Positions 10,155 through 20,210 of a DNA stretch of 64,000 nucleotides are shown here, piece after piece (the stretch's first letter is position 1; each line of letters starts with the position of its first letter). The notes under the pieces were generated by a model. The model had not been told where the DNA came from, made no database searches, and saw only the letters and a program-made list of their open reading frames with translations. The stretch spans positions 437,501-501,500 of the forward strand of contig CAJNDS010002112.1 in the NCBI GenBank assembly GCA_905221605.1, in the 5' to 3' direction. This stretch comes from Symbiodinium natans (taxonomy: Eukaryota > Sar > Dinophyceae > Suessiales > Symbiodiniaceae). Both the position numbers and the translations under genes were made by a program.

Positions 10155-10270
10155 TCACAGCCAGGCTGCTGCCCCGCTGCCGCTGCCCTTCTCCGGCAGC
10201 TTCTCAAGTCCCTGCCCCAACAGCAATCCAGGGGTTTTGCCCTGTGGTTGTTCCCTCAGGTTTTGGGGAC
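10155..10270 (-). CDS. candidate exon, low confidence
   Basis: Minus frame NLREQPQGKTPGLLLGQGLE then KLPEKGSGSGAAAWL and stop. Possible terminal exon; no family was recognised. Confidence 0.3.
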
Positions 10271-10351
10271 CCGTTTCAAAAGATCCTTCAGAACCCAAAA
10301 CTTTTAAGAATCCTAAAAATACGAAAAACCCCTTCCCTTCCAACAAACTCA

Positions 10352-10438
10352 TCGTCGGCCCTAAGAACCCCTAAGAACCCCTAAGAACCCCTAAGAACCC
10401 CTAAGAACCCCTAAGAACCCCTAAGAACCCCTAAGAAA
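10352..10438. repeat. 10-bp tandem repeat (CCCCTAAGAA)
   Basis: Eight nearly perfect head-to-tail copies of a 10-bp unit that looks like an expanded telomere-type variant (CCCCTAAGAA). It is unique in the window and adjoins the exon candidate at 10464-10545. Confidence 0.9.
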
Positions 10439-10463
10439 GACCCCCTAAGAAGCCCCCCATCGG

Positions 10464-10545
10464 CCCCAGCCAGCCTGGCCCAGCCATTGCGCGACCGCCG
10501 ACTCTAGCCCTTCCTGGGCCCTCCGGGAGGCTCCGGCCTGCGCGT
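10464..10545 (-). CDS. candidate exon, unknown protein
   Basis: Minus frame HAQAGASRRAQEGLESAVAQ then WLGQAGWG, helical and Ala-rich. It has the C-type repeat on the plus-left side and the G-type array (10568-10632) on the plus-right side. Confidence 0.45.
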
Positions 10546-10567
10546 GGGGCCGAGATGGTTGAGGCCT

Positions 10568-11665
10568 TTTAGGGTTCAGGGTTTAGGGTTTAGGGTTTAG
10601 GGTTTAGGGTTAGGGTTTAGGGTTTAGGGCCATGCACTACGAGGGTAGGGTTTAGGAGTTATTGCTTTGGGGTTTAGTGCTTGGGCTCTTTTGGGTTTAG
10701 GGCTTTTGGGGTTCAATCGCTCACACTCGGACAAGCCAGGCGAGGCACACACTATCCAGCATCCTTCTCTGACTGCCCCAGTGGGCCAATGGTGATACAA
10801 GTAGTGGACTATCATCAGATCTACTCCGGTGATACTCTCGGTTCACCCTCACATCAAGTTATGCATGACAGCGACGCAAAACTCCTAGCCGGGAACCTGG
10901 CGGTTAAGGGTTCAGAAAAAGAAGGAGAGAAAAAATGATGATAAGGGTTTGGGGTTGGGGTTTATGGGGTGGGTTGGCCCCAAAGGAAAGAACCCCTAAT
11001 TTCAGGCAACCCCCAGAAGGGATGTGCAACATTCTCTGAACTTAGAACCCTTTCAACTTTGTTGAATCTGCCTGGCTTTCCTAGACCCTTTTGAGCCCGG
11101 AACTGAGGCCTACGCTGGAAGCCCTAGCCCTCAACCCTAAACCCTAAACCCTGAACCAGAAACTCTGACCCTAAACCCTAAACCTGAACCCGCGTCCCTG
11201 GCCTCGGACGGCTTCTGCCGCAGCCCCGCTCGCAGCTTGGCTGGGCGGAGCGCCAGGGAACCTCGGCTGGAGGCTGTTTTGGGATTTGGGGGATTAGGGT
11301 GCAAGGTTTAAGGTTCTGTCGGTTGAGGGTGTAGGGTTTTAGGGTTTATGGTTTAGGGTTCAGGGTTCAGGGTTTAGGGCTTAGGGTTCAGGGTTCAGGG
11401 TTCAGGGTTTAGGGTTTAGGGTTTAGGCTCAGGGTTTAGGGTCTAGTGAGGAATTCTAGGAGGCGCCCCGTTCCCCAGCCCCTTGCGCACCTGCATCGCA
11501 CAGCCGAGACGAGCAGCCCATGGCGGCGAGCAGTATCATGCTTCATTGCTTGTGTAGGACGGCTTAGGGGTTTAGGGTGTAGGGTGTAGGGTTTAGGGTT
11601 TAGGGTTTAGGGTTTAGGGTTTAGGGTTTAGGGTTTAGGGTTTAGGGTTTTGGGTTTAAGGTACC
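10568..11665 (+). repeat. series of TTTAGGG arrays
   Basis: G-type arrays at 10568-10632, 11330-11450 (mixed TTTAGGG/TTCAGGG) and 11565-11665, plus short C-type units at 11130-11190. Unique stretches between them (11200-11280, 11450-11560) may hold small exons but no frame stands out. Confidence 0.85.
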
Positions 11666-11669
11666 CGAC

Positions 11670-13680
11670 TCGCCACAGCACAGCGGGCTTCAATGGTGGT
11701 GGGTTTAAAGAGCTTTGGTTTTTGGATTATTATTATCATCGGCTTTTCTATCTAATACTGGTATGTATTTTATGATATTGCTGACGACAGCCGACGAGTT
11801 CATGTTTGTTGCTTTTCAAACCTGCCCCACGCAACTGCCTGAGATGGGGGTCTGAGTTAATGTGTAAGCATGATGACTTCAAAATACTGCTGGTACTAAG
11901 TACTCAGGGCAGGGAGTCTCGAGCAAAACCAAGCTTTAGGGGGGTTCGGGGGCCCGCGTGCCGAAGGCCGGAGGGGCCTGGGTTCAGGGGCTGTACCCCC
12001 CATGTGAACTTGCACCAAGATCTTCGGCGAGAACACCTCTCCGATTTGCTTAAGAACCCCCAAAAAAAACACAAATACTCGTCCAAGGGAAAAATGTTTT
12101 TGGGGGTTCTTAAGCAAGTAGTAGTCTTTTGGGTAAGCATGGCCGTACCAAGACACGGTGCTGCGGAGGCGCTGCTGGCTGTATGGACATGGGCTCAGAA
12201 AGTCAGCGTGCCACAAAAACCCAGGGCCCAGCCTTCGACGCGTCCCATCTAAGCTCGAACTATTGGCACAAGGGGGCGCGTCTCTCTGTGGCAGCAGATT
12301 CGTGCAAGCTCAGGCTCTGCATGCTGTTCCTTTGCAAGTTGGGGTCGGGTCTAATGTCAACGCGGTCAAAAGGCTTAGACACGCTCAGGATGGATAAGTC
12401 TGAGTCAGCTGTGTGAATTGCATCCTGCGGCTGTCAAGAGAGTCATGATATGTCATGATTCTACGATCCCCATGCAAGCCCCCCACATCTGCCTTCGTGA
12501 CATGATTTCCATGACCTTCCTTGGAGGGGGGGGAAAAGCTGCCAGGCAGCTACGTCAGATGGTGCCAGATTGCCAAGCACGCAGAAGCTGCAAGTACGAC
12601 CTTCGGGCAAGTAGACCATTTCATATAAACTCTTGGGCATCCCTCCTTCCGCTTCGAGGCCTGTGCGTCCTTGAGCTTTGTTTGTCTTCTTTCACGTGGA
12701 GCATTCTCCAATCTTTCGACAGATGACTTGCCTTAGCCTACTGAGCCAACAAACTCCTACCCTAGGCGATTGTTTTGTGTTGTTGTCCTACGTATGTGCA
12801 AGATAACCAGGTCTTTCACATGCCGTCCATATGAACACATAGTACGACTCCTTGCCCCCTGTATTTCTGTCTTTTCTTCCCTCTGCCATGGGATCCCCTC
12901 GCACAAGGGACGCCTGGTAGCAGGAGGCTTTGGTCTTGGCAGCCCAGTAACCATGTTATAATAAGGGTACCGGCTTTGGGGTTGGCTACTTTCTACGGGA
13001 ATCTAGAAACCAAAAATGGGCAAAAGCGCACCACTGTGTCACCAAGTGGTTAGGGGCATCGAGTCGCACGTTGCATTATGTTACTACTCTGGGTGTCTGC
13101 AGCCCATACTGCTTCAGACCGCGGCACATGTTTCAAGGCAAAATCGAAGGACATGGAGGGTAGAGTGAGTAACGATGATTTCCAGATAATTGCCAGTACG
13201 ATGTGGTCATGCCGCTGCAACACACGGGCGTCTTATAGCAGAAGCTGGCAACTAACGGAGCTCGCTGATTCAAACACCCACTTTTTGCCGGCTGCGCCAA
13301 TTCTCTGCTACCTGAGCCAGGCAGGCAGCTTGGGTGTTGACAACAGCACACACAAAAATAGGAATCCTCCGGTCCCCAGACCTCGTCTGCGAGAGTGCTT
13401 GCGTGGAACTTCTATCACGCTAGGCAGAAAGAATGGGTCAGGGCAAGGGGAATCAGAGGCAGAGAGATGCCCAAGCGTTTTGCAAAGGAAAAAGTTGGGA
13501 GGAAAGGAGAAAGAACACCAGATTGTTCATAGGGTTCTTAATCGAGTGGGGTTCAAGGAGGGTACGTAACCCAAGGTCAAGAACCCTGTAACATGTCCAT
13601 AAAGAGAGAAAGAGCCGGAGAATGCAATTCTGAAGACAAACACTCCCTCCTCGCGGCTCCCCTCTTAAGCCTTTAAACTT
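11670..13680. other. 2-kb stretch without a supported gene
   Basis: Mixed-composition DNA with low telomere-repeat content. Open frames on both strands are of moderate length, but none has a convincing protein character or domain. It contains the hairpin element at 12046-12117. Confidence 0.5.
12046..12117. mobile_element. short perfect-stem hairpin element
   Basis: TTGCTTAAGAACCCCCAAAA at the left is mirrored by TTTTGGGGGTTCTTAAGCAA at the right around a 30-bp loop: a near-perfect stem of about 24 bp. It has the size and form of a miniature inverted-repeat element; no target duplication was seen. Confidence 0.6.
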
Positions 13681-13685
13681 TAAAC

Positions 13686-13782
13686 TTGGGATGTTCCCCC
13701 CTATGCTAACAGCCCTTAATAGGGCGTAATAGGGGGTACAAAAACCCTATTAGGGACTGTTCGTTTCAGGGGGAACATTCAT
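13686..13782. mobile_element. palindromic MITE, family A copy 3
   Basis: Left end TTGGGATGTTCCCCC, inner arm CTAACAGCCCTTAATAGGG mirrored by CCCTATTAGGGACTGTT, and a right end GGGGGAACATTCA (decayed). Confidence 0.65.
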
Positions 13783-13789
13783 CTGTACA

Positions 13790-13935
13790 GGGTCCTTGGG
13801 GGAGGGGGGTTCATGGAGGGCAGCTACCTAGAAAACCTTAGAAAGGCTCAAAGAGCCTTAGGGAGTAGTGGGGAGTATTGGGGAACCTTGAGTTACATAC
13901 CCCTTTGAGCCCCCCCTCATTTAAGGACTCTATAA
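13790..13935. repeat. dispersed element I
   Basis: Fuller copy of the element partly present at 8150-8240: GGGGGTTCATGGAGGG start, AGGGAGTAGTGGGGAGTATT centre, and CCCCTTTGAGCCCCCC end. Confidence 0.45.
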
Positions 13936-14102
13936 TGCATTCATGTTGATCAATCATCCCAAAGACCCAAAAAAAAACTCAACCATAATAACCGAAACTC
14001 CAAAACCCCAAGCCCCCCAAACCCCTCTGCTAAAGTCCCGACCTCAATGCCGGGCAAGAGCTTATGCTGCCAAGGCCCCAAAACCCTAAAACCCCAAAAC
14101 CC

Positions 14103-14110
14103 TTTTTTTT
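14103..14110 (-). other. A-run marking a possible retrocopy 3' end
   Basis: On the sense strand GGATGC is followed by eight A and then GGG with telomere-like units. It lies about 180 bp 3' of the stop of the spliced-leader gene (14290-14953) and could be a short relict poly(A) tail. The same A-run/GGG junction recurs elsewhere in the window. Confidence 0.35.
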
Positions 14111-14289
14111 GCATCCAGGCTTGGGTGAGCGTGCCAGGAAAGAGCTCATACTGCCCAGGTTCATTGTAAACCCATCGCAGACAAGCACACACATGAGTTT
14201 CGTGATGCGGGAATTCACGAGGGACAATCATATCGTCAAGATACAGAGCGCGCCTCAAAGCATTCATGTGAGACAAAAAACATGCAGCA

Positions 14290-14953
14290 TTAAAAGCCTG
14301 CCGATGAATCCTGAGTCCTGGTTTGCTGGAGGAGCAGCCTGTCACGTCTCTCCTGTCTGCGCGCTTCCTTCATTTCTCGCATTCTTCGAACGTGCTGCTC
14401 TTTCAGGAGTGTCAGATCATCAGGATAGGCAGGGGCTGTAACGTTGGACATCCCCACGGCTGGAGAAGGTCTGGGTCGAACGTCGTCCTCGTTTCCATGA
14501 CCAAGAGGCTGTCTAGGTTCAGCCGTGAGTGGTTGCGAAAGTAACAGCCTCAGAGTCGTGCGTGGAAACCTCACGCTCTACTCGCGCGAGGCGTGTCACC
14601 AACCCTGACATTTCATCCCTTACGTTGTCCATCAATTTCTCCAGCATAGCATGGCACTCTGCTTCCATGGCCACTGCGGCAGTGCTAGCTGTTTGGACTC
14701 CTGCATCTGTCAGAATGGGCCCACCTTTCAATGGAGAAGCAGTCGCCCCGGAGTCAACCCGTGAACAGGTGTCATCCAACCCCAGTGTTTGGCACAAAGA
14801 TATCTTCTGACGCGTGACCTTTGTGTCCCCATGCTGTGAAGTTTGGACGAGCACAGAGAGAGCATGCCGCAGATGTGGAATCACGTGCGAATGACCATTT
14901 CTTCGGGCAAGTCTGATCGAGAAACCAGCACAGGAGGCCAACTTCGAATCCAT
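14290..14953 (-). CDS. spliced-leader-tagged retrocopy; coiled-coil protein of unknown function
   Basis: ATG 14953 lies about 60 bp downstream of relict spliced leaders, which supports this start (MDSKLASCAGFSIRLARRNG). The first segment (14570-14953, 128 codons) ends in a probable coiled coil around EAECHAMLEKLMDNVRDEM. The second (14290-14508) carries a basic helix, LLKEQHVRRMREMKEARRQE, and a stop. The two lie in different frames. Either a 61-nt intron (GT at 14569-14568, AG at 14510-14509, phase 0 on both sides) joins them into a 200-residue protein, or a one-base frameshift broke a retrocopy. A gene reinserted from spliced mRNA should lack introns, so the frameshift is the simpler reading, but the intron fits the frames exactly. 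A short A-run lies downstream (14103-14110). No known domain was recognised. Confidence 0.5.
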
Positions 14954-15014
14954 TGCAAGGACGGGATTGCCAATTACAAATTAAGGGTACCCTTTTCGGG
15001 TCTCGTAGCCAAAT

Positions 15015-15056
15015 CTTGAGCCAAAATGGCAACCCTTGAGCCAAAATGGCTACGGA
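15015..15056 (-). other. relict dinoflagellate spliced leader, tandem (complete + truncated)
   Basis: 15035-15056 on the minus strand is a complete 22-nt DinoSL (TCCGTAGCC...GGCTCAAG). Directly after it, 15015-15030 repeats the last 16 nt (GCCATTTTGGCTCAAG). The spliced leader is normally added to mRNA by trans-splicing, so its presence in the genome ahead of a gene marks a reverse-transcribed and reinserted mRNA. Two in tandem imply two rounds. A third degenerate copy (ATTTGGCTACGAG, 15002-15014) is possible. The leader is the best evidence for the host lineage. Confidence 0.9.
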
Positions 15057-15251
15057 AACCCTAAACCCCAAAACTCCCCTACAACCCTCAACCCCTTAGG
15101 CCCTAAAGGCCCTAAAGGCCCTAAAACCTAAACCCCTTCTTTTTCAACTGAAGCAAAACCCTAAACACCCAAACCCCAAAATACCCCAAGCACCTGTTGC
15201 AACCAGGAGACCCCCACAAAAACCCCCCAAAGCACCCTAAAACCCTGTAAC

Positions 15252-15352
15252 TTGGGATGTTCCCCCTTTTACTAGCAGTCCTTACTGGGGATTATAGTAC
15301 CCGCTGTTGTCATCCCGATGACGGACTGTCAGTACAAGCGGGAACATCCCAA
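15252..15352. mobile_element. palindromic MITE, family A copy 4, perfect 8-bp target duplication
   Basis: Ends TTGGGATGTTCCCCC and GGGAACATCCCAA. CCTGTAAC stands immediately on both sides (15244-15251 and 15353-15360), a perfect 8-bp target-site duplication. The inner core is the diverged GATTATAGTACCC.. type. It is inserted in CCCTAAA-like DNA. Confidence 0.85.
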
Positions 15353-15480
15353 CCTGTAACCCTAAAACCTGCAAACCCCCCTAAACCCCAAACCCCCAAC
15401 CCCAAAACCCCAAACCCCAAACCGCAAACCCTAGACCCTAAACCGTAAACCCCGAACTCTAAACCCCAAGTTTTGGGCCC

Positions 15481-15543
15481 CAGCTGCTGCGGCGGACCTA
15501 AGCCCAGGGCCGCGGTGGCGTCGGCCAGGCCATCGAGGGCATC
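15481..15543 (-). CDS. candidate exon, unknown protein
   Basis: Minus frame DALDGLADATAALGLGPPQQ, helical and Ala/Leu-rich, flanked by a C-type array (15355-15470) on the plus-left side and a G-type array on the plus-right side. Confidence 0.5.
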
Positions 15544-15554
15544 TGAAGGTTCGG

Positions 15555-15690
15555 GGGTTTAGGGTTCTAGGGGGTTTAGGGTTTTAGGTTTTAGGGTTTA
15601 AGGGTTAAGGGTTAAGGGTTAAGGGTTTAGGGTTTAGGGTTTAGGGTTTGGGGATTTTAGGGGTTTCAGGGGTTAGGGTTTAGGGTGTAA
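15555..15690 (+). repeat. TTTAGGG / GGGTTAA variant array
   Basis: G-rich array with a block of GGGTTAA units (15597-15625) inside normal TTTAGGG. Confidence 0.85.
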
Positions 15691-15872
15691 GGCATTCGGG
15701 AGGGTTTTGGGCTTGGGGATGAGGGCTTAGGGTCTAAGGTCCAGGGTCTATAGGGCCTAGGGAAGAACGACGCCGCATCTCGGTTCCCAGCCTGCGGAAG
15801 CTTCCGGCAGCGGCTCTACATGCATTGATGTTGCGCAGCCTCATGTGGGGTCGTTCAGGGTTGCACATCTTG

Positions 15873-16012
15873 ACTTAAGGGGTATAAGGAGGGACCCCTA
15901 GAAGGGAACCTTCATCTGATCCCCCCCTGTACACCCAAATAGCTTCTCAATAACCCCTGAATAGCCCCAAGAGGGTCCCTCCTTTAGTCCCTTTGAAAGG
16001 GACCCCTAGTCA
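15873..16012. repeat. palindromic element F
   Basis: GGAGGGACCCCT at the left is mirrored by AGGGTCCCTCCTTTAGTCCC at the right, with a C-rich interior. Related copies at 6250 and 29090. 16013-16638 shows no supported gene. Confidence 0.5.
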
Positions 16013-16638
16013 AGTAGAAACATCCTCCAGGCTCTGAAACCGGCGGGAAGCAAAAAGTACAACGACGAGGAATCCACGAACTCAGCCCGCAAATGCTTTG
16101 TTTGTCGGGTTTCGGATTTTTGTTGTAGGGCTCAGGCCAGAAAGTCTCTCAAGCCTTGATTCCAGGTTCAATGACGCTTACTGTATTTAGGGCGCTCACC
16201 TAATACATGAAGATGCTTCTGCCCAGTCTTAAACAAAAGGAACCTTCCTATAAGATGAAACTGCAAACGCCAAAAAAAGCTGGGTTTTTCATAGGGCGCA
16301 GGGGCCCGGCGCAGGCCCCAACAAAGAGTCCGGCCGCGTTGACAGCATGGTTTGGCAGTGCACTAACTCCCACTCCTAGCTCAAAGCGTAGACTCAAAAA
16401 CCCTTTTCTGCACAAACCCGCAACCACGTCAAAAACCCTGACGGAAAGACACTTTTGAACTTAGCCTTAAGCCACTGACTGGAACCGCCGTGCCTCGCGG
16501 ATTCACTGCGTGGAGGGCGCCGCAGCACGGGAAGCGCCCGTCGTAGTCGGGCTTGGAGACATGGTAGCGGCAGAACCTTAGACTAAACCGGACGCGAGGC
16601 TTTTTTGGGGGGGGTTTCTGTGGGGTTCTCCTTCGGAG

Positions 16639-16754
16639 TACTTGGAGGTTCATGGGTAGTTAGAAGTGGGGATATTCGTACCTTTTTTTAGCTTACAAGA
16701 TCGGATACCTTACTTACAACCCCTGCTTCTAGCTGCCCATGTACCTTCAAGTAG
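16639..16754. mobile_element. palindromic MITE, family B
   Basis: TACTTGGAGGTTCATGGGTA at the left is mirrored by GCCCATGTACCTTCAAGTA at the right. Inner arms AGAAGTGGGG / CCCCTGCTTCT also pair. A related full copy lies at 31327-31444. Confidence 0.65.
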
Positions 16755-17166
16755 GGTTGGTGTGTGGAACAACCTGAGGTGCCAGCAAGGCGACTTTTCA
16801 CATGGGTGTCGACGATCCCAATAGAGACCCCAAAATAGAAGGATTCCCTGATAATGAGGGCCCCTATGAAGTACCCCTAATCTCGGAAACTCCCACATGG
16901 AAGAGGAGGGGCTCGTACGACCTTGGACCTGGCACTGAGGGGCAGGCTTTTCCTCGGCAGTGTTGGCCGACGGGACGAAGAGCATGCCACCTCAGCCAGG
17001 GTGCTCAATGCGAACAAACAAGCAAGCCCACAGAATAACTTCAAAAAAACTGAAAACAAGGACATTTATGTGACCACATAACAAGTCTTAAAAAACTGAA
17101 ATAAGAAGAATCCTGTATAAGTTTCCAAAAAATGAAACAAAGAACATCTATTTATACAGAAAAGCC

Positions 17167-17270
17167 TGGCTGGTTCTTAGTAGTGAATGGGGGAATGAGG
17201 TACCCTGCATAATCCCTTAAAGGGTATAAACAGGATGGATATTCCCTCATTCCCGACTAAGAACCAGCCA
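17167..17270. mobile_element. palindromic MITE, family D, 8-bp target duplication
   Basis: TGGCTGGTTCTTAG at the left is mirrored by CTAAGAACCAGCCA at the right, with inner GGGAATGAGG / CCTCATTCCC arms. GAAAAGCC on the left and GAAAAGCT on the right give a 7/8 matching 8-bp target duplication. Confidence 0.75.
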
Positions 17271-17360
17271 GAAAAGCTCTCCCAATGCTGGCCCTCTCCG
17301 CATCGGGCGCACTTGACATGGAGTTTGTCCTTCCTGCGCCGTGAGATGTCTCACCAAACC

Positions 17361-17469
17361 CAGAGACTCCAAAACCCCTTAATTAAGGAATATACCTTAA
17401 ATTATAATTAATAGGAACCCTAATACGATTTAAGATATATTCCTTAATTTAGGGGTTTTGGAGTCTCTG
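17361..17469. mobile_element. palindromic MITE, family C, about 38-bp inverted ends
   Basis: CAGAGACTCCAAAACCCCTT at the left is mirrored by AAGGGG-type AGGGGTTTTGGAGTCTCTG at the right, extending through AATTAAGGAATATA-CTTA. It is followed by a run of about 20 C. Best inverted repeat of the window by length and identity. Confidence 0.75.
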
Positions 17470-17654
17470 GGCCCCCCCCCCCCCCCCCCCGCGGTCTAGC
17501 AAAGCGGCTATCAGGTTTGCGCTGAGGAGTTGTCCGATGGATTGATGCTGGTTGGTCTTTCTTTGTATTTGTTTCTTTCTCGGGTCTGTGATGGCTTTGG
17601 TTTTTGTTCTGTTTTTGTGGCCCTTTGTCTTTTTATATCATGAAAACAGAAAAC

Positions 17655-17975
17655 AGGGTTGAGGGTTTAGGGTTTAGGGTTTTGGGTTTAGGGTTTTGGG
17701 GTTTAGGGTTTAGGGTTTGGGGCTTAGGCGATTTAGTTTTTTGCCCCCCGCCAAGCAGACAAGCCACACCACAGGGCAACAACTTCGGGAGGATTGAGAC
17801 AGAAACAGAACTCAGATGCTCAGTCACAGGGGCAATCATGCAGCCGCCACATACCAAACCTCGTACCCTGGGGATTGGCCACACAAGGCTCGGCATGTTT
17901 TTTATGCACCCAGGGTTTAGGGTTTAGGGTTGAGGATTTCGGGTTTAGGGTTTAGGGCTTAGGGTTTAGGCTTTG
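17655..17975 (+). repeat. TTTAGGG arrays
   Basis: G-type arrays at 17655-17735 and 17910-17975 with about 170 bp of unique DNA between, in which no exon stands out. Confidence 0.85.
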
Positions 17976-18050
17976 GGGAGTGTGGGCCCTTCCTCCACTT
18001 GATGCGCCGCACCAGCTCACCGCTGTTGTACTCCTCGATGTAAGTGCCAC
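17976..18050 (-). CDS. candidate exon, unknown protein
   Basis: After acceptor GTGCAG (AG at 18052-18051) the minus frame reads GGTYIEEYNSGELVRRIKWR then KGPHSP. Convincing protein character. It leads into a G-type array on the plus-left side. Confidence 0.6.
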
Positions 18051-18224
18051 CTGCACAAAGGTTCAAAACCCTGCACCCTTTTTGCAACTGGACTCCTTGC
18101 ACCCTAAATCCTAAACCCTGTCGCAAAGGACCAGTCTTGAAGGTTTAGAGTTTGGGTTGTCTTTTTAGGGCTTAGGGTGCAGGCTTTAAGGCTTAGAGTT
18201 TAAAGTTTAGGGCTGACGCAGCTG

Positions 18225-18288
18225 CAGCTGACGCTACTCGAGGACGGCGACCTTCCTTGATGAGGGCGAAGTAGCCATGCCGCTTCCC
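18225..18288 (-). CDS. candidate exon, unknown protein
   Basis: After acceptor CATGCAG (AG at 18290-18289) the minus frame reads GKRHGYFALIKEGRRPRVAS. Probably the same gene as 17976-18050, separated by CCCTAAA and TTTAGGG units, including a copy of the satellite core at 18078-18108. Confidence 0.55.
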
Positions 18289-18329
18289 CTGCATGGCAAG
18301 ACAAGGGATATCCTCCCCCATCACTGCTG

Positions 18330-18422
18330 TAAACCCTAAACCCGAAACCCTAAGCCCTAAGCCTTAAACCCTAAACCCTAAACCCTAAGCCCTAAACCCT
18401 AAGCCCTAAACCCAAACCCTTT
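18330..18422 (-). repeat. CCCTAAA array
   Basis: About 12 C-rich units (CCCTAAA, CCCTAAG), ending in the junction CCCTTTTTGAACCC next to the exon at 18434. Confidence 0.9.
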
Positions 18423-18433
18423 TTGAACCCGCG

Positions 18434-18590
18434 GGCTCTCTGAGGTGCCCTCAACCCTGCATTGGCCACGCGGGATGCACGGCAGGTACGCTGGGCCTGC
18501 ACCCAGGTACCATACCCGCACCTCGGGTTTCACGGGGCATTCTGTGGCAATTGGTTTTAAGTTTAGGCTCGGTATGAAGGCATGGCAGGC
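18434..18590 (-). CDS. candidate exon, unknown protein
   Basis: Minus frame IATECPVKPEVRVWYLGAGP then AYLPCIPRGQCRVEGTSESP, after a probable acceptor CCACAG or an upstream one. The donor is likely GGTTCAAAAAGGG. Cys-containing, soluble; family unknown. Confidence 0.55.
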
Positions 18591-18714
18591 AGGATTCAGA
18601 GCCTTCGCCACCCCATCCTGACATCCCAAAACAACCACAGAACTCGCACCCCAGAAATCTTCGTTGGGGACAAGGACCCTTGGGGTTCCACTAAGGGTAT
18701 TTTAGGGGAAAAAA

Positions 18715-18899
18715 CAAGCCAATTCTGTGGCTGGGGCACTGTTCCTTGCCACCCATTGTGCTTGCCCACATGCCGGGCCCGTCGGCCGCACCATCCTCAT
18801 CTCGAGTTGCGACACTGTTGCGACGGAGCCCGCACCCACCCCCACCAGTTTTCCGCATTTCTTAGTCCAAGACTTTTCACTGCTCCGCAAGCCACACAC
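18715..18899 (-). CDS. candidate exon, low confidence
   Basis: Minus frame KCGKLVGVGAGSVATVSQLE, MRMVRPTGPACGQAQWVARN, SAPATELACFF. Plausible protein; other frames are also open here. 18900-19820 shows nothing else I can support. Confidence 0.3.
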
Positions 18900-19824
18900 C
18901 CGAACAGGGGGCGTTGCTCATAGCAAGCGAAGTCTCACGGGTTTTCGCGGGCCCTTCCAGGCTACATCCATATGCACGCATATCCATGCAGCCGGTTGCA
19001 GCCGGGTGGCGAACCACACAGAGCAGGCCTGTATGAAGCCCTCGTGATGCTCGAGCACACCTCGAAGGATCCATTCGACTGCGCTTTTAAGGAGTGTTGG
19101 AGCGAGGCGGCGGCACCTCTGTCAGAGAGGAGTTGTTGATGTAGGCTCTACTCCCCTTAGAACCTTTATAGGAATGAACTTGTTTAATATTCTCTTGGGC
19201 TTTGAATACACATAAAAGACAAAATTCCTAAGGGGGGCTATAGGAGGGTGGGGCAGAATGGGGGGAGGAGAGGGTGGGGGAGGGGGGCCCCGGCGTCTGG
19301 CAGTGTCATATGCAATGCCCGGTTCTTCTTCAGGAGCTTGTGCTAAGCTAGCATAGAAGGGTTTACATGGTAAAATCTGATGATTAGGCTCCTTTAGTGC
19401 CCTGCAGCTTGATCTCAGCTCCCTATCCCAGAATCCCTCCCCCGCCAGGCTGAGGGCTCATCCTAAATGCAGCCATAACCCCTTTTTACAGCTGGGCCAC
19501 ATTGCTGCCAGGCGACCCCAGCCATTTAAAAAAACAATCTTGCATCCTGAATTGTTTTTGAACCCGCGCATCTTGCATCCTGAACCCTGAACCCTGGAAT
19601 CTTCCGCTTGAGTCAGGCAGGCAGCCCCACCCATGCGGCGTGTGCGCGCCCTTCCTCAGATCTGACAGGTCAGGGTGCTCCCCTCCTTCAGCAAACTCTC
19701 GCCACGCCGGGCTTCCAACTTGCCCATTAAGCCCCCCGATCCTCCAAGTTTTTCAAGTAGCGGGGCTCAGGGCTCAGGATGTCAATTTTCAGCGGCATAG
19801 GCGGAGGCCAGAAGAAAACCTAAA

Positions 19825-19917
19825 CTTGTGATGTGCCCCTCATACCAACGGTCCTTCATGGGGATTGTGATCGGGGGGGGGGGGTACTATAATCCCTATT
19901 CAGGACTATAGGAACCT
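19825..19917. mobile_element. palindromic MITE, family A copy 5 (decayed)
   Basis: Left end TTGTGATGTGCCCC, inner CCAACGGTCC and TATAATCCCTATTCAGGAC arms, and a G-run in the loop. The right terminus is missing. Confidence 0.5.
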
Positions 19918-19951
19918 AACCCGAGACCCCCTTTTGCTCGACCCAAACCCC

Positions 19952-20069
19952 GACATGCTGCACCCCAGAATGCCGGAAGGGCTCGGGGTGCCGTGGGTCA
20001 GTCCGGTGAAGGTCTGATCCTTGCCCCAGGGCACCAGCTCAGTAAAGAGCGCGTCCGCGAAGTCCTCGC
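19952..20069 (-). CDS. candidate exon, unknown protein
   Basis: After acceptor TTGCAG (AG at 20071-20070) the minus frame reads GEDFADALFTELVPWGKDQT then FTGLTHGTPSPSGILGCSMS. Strong coding character; family not recognised. Confidence 0.6.
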
Positions 20070-20210
20070 CTGCAATGAAGGCGGCGGCTTTTCTTTATAG
20101 GGGTACCCTTTGTAAAGTCACTTGAAGGGGATTCTGCTCTATGTGGGGTATAGAAGGGGTACCCCTATTTTGGGAATTACCCATATGTGTACACTGCGAT
20201 CATCCCCGCC

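Noticed and set aside
11806-12252. 148-codon plus-strand ORF
   Set aside because: Runs through the 12046-12117 hairpin element, with no domain or coding character.
13010-13080. Possible tRNA-like sequence
   Set aside because: No cloverleaf arms could be formed with the expected conserved positions; no tRNA or rRNA genes were found in the window.
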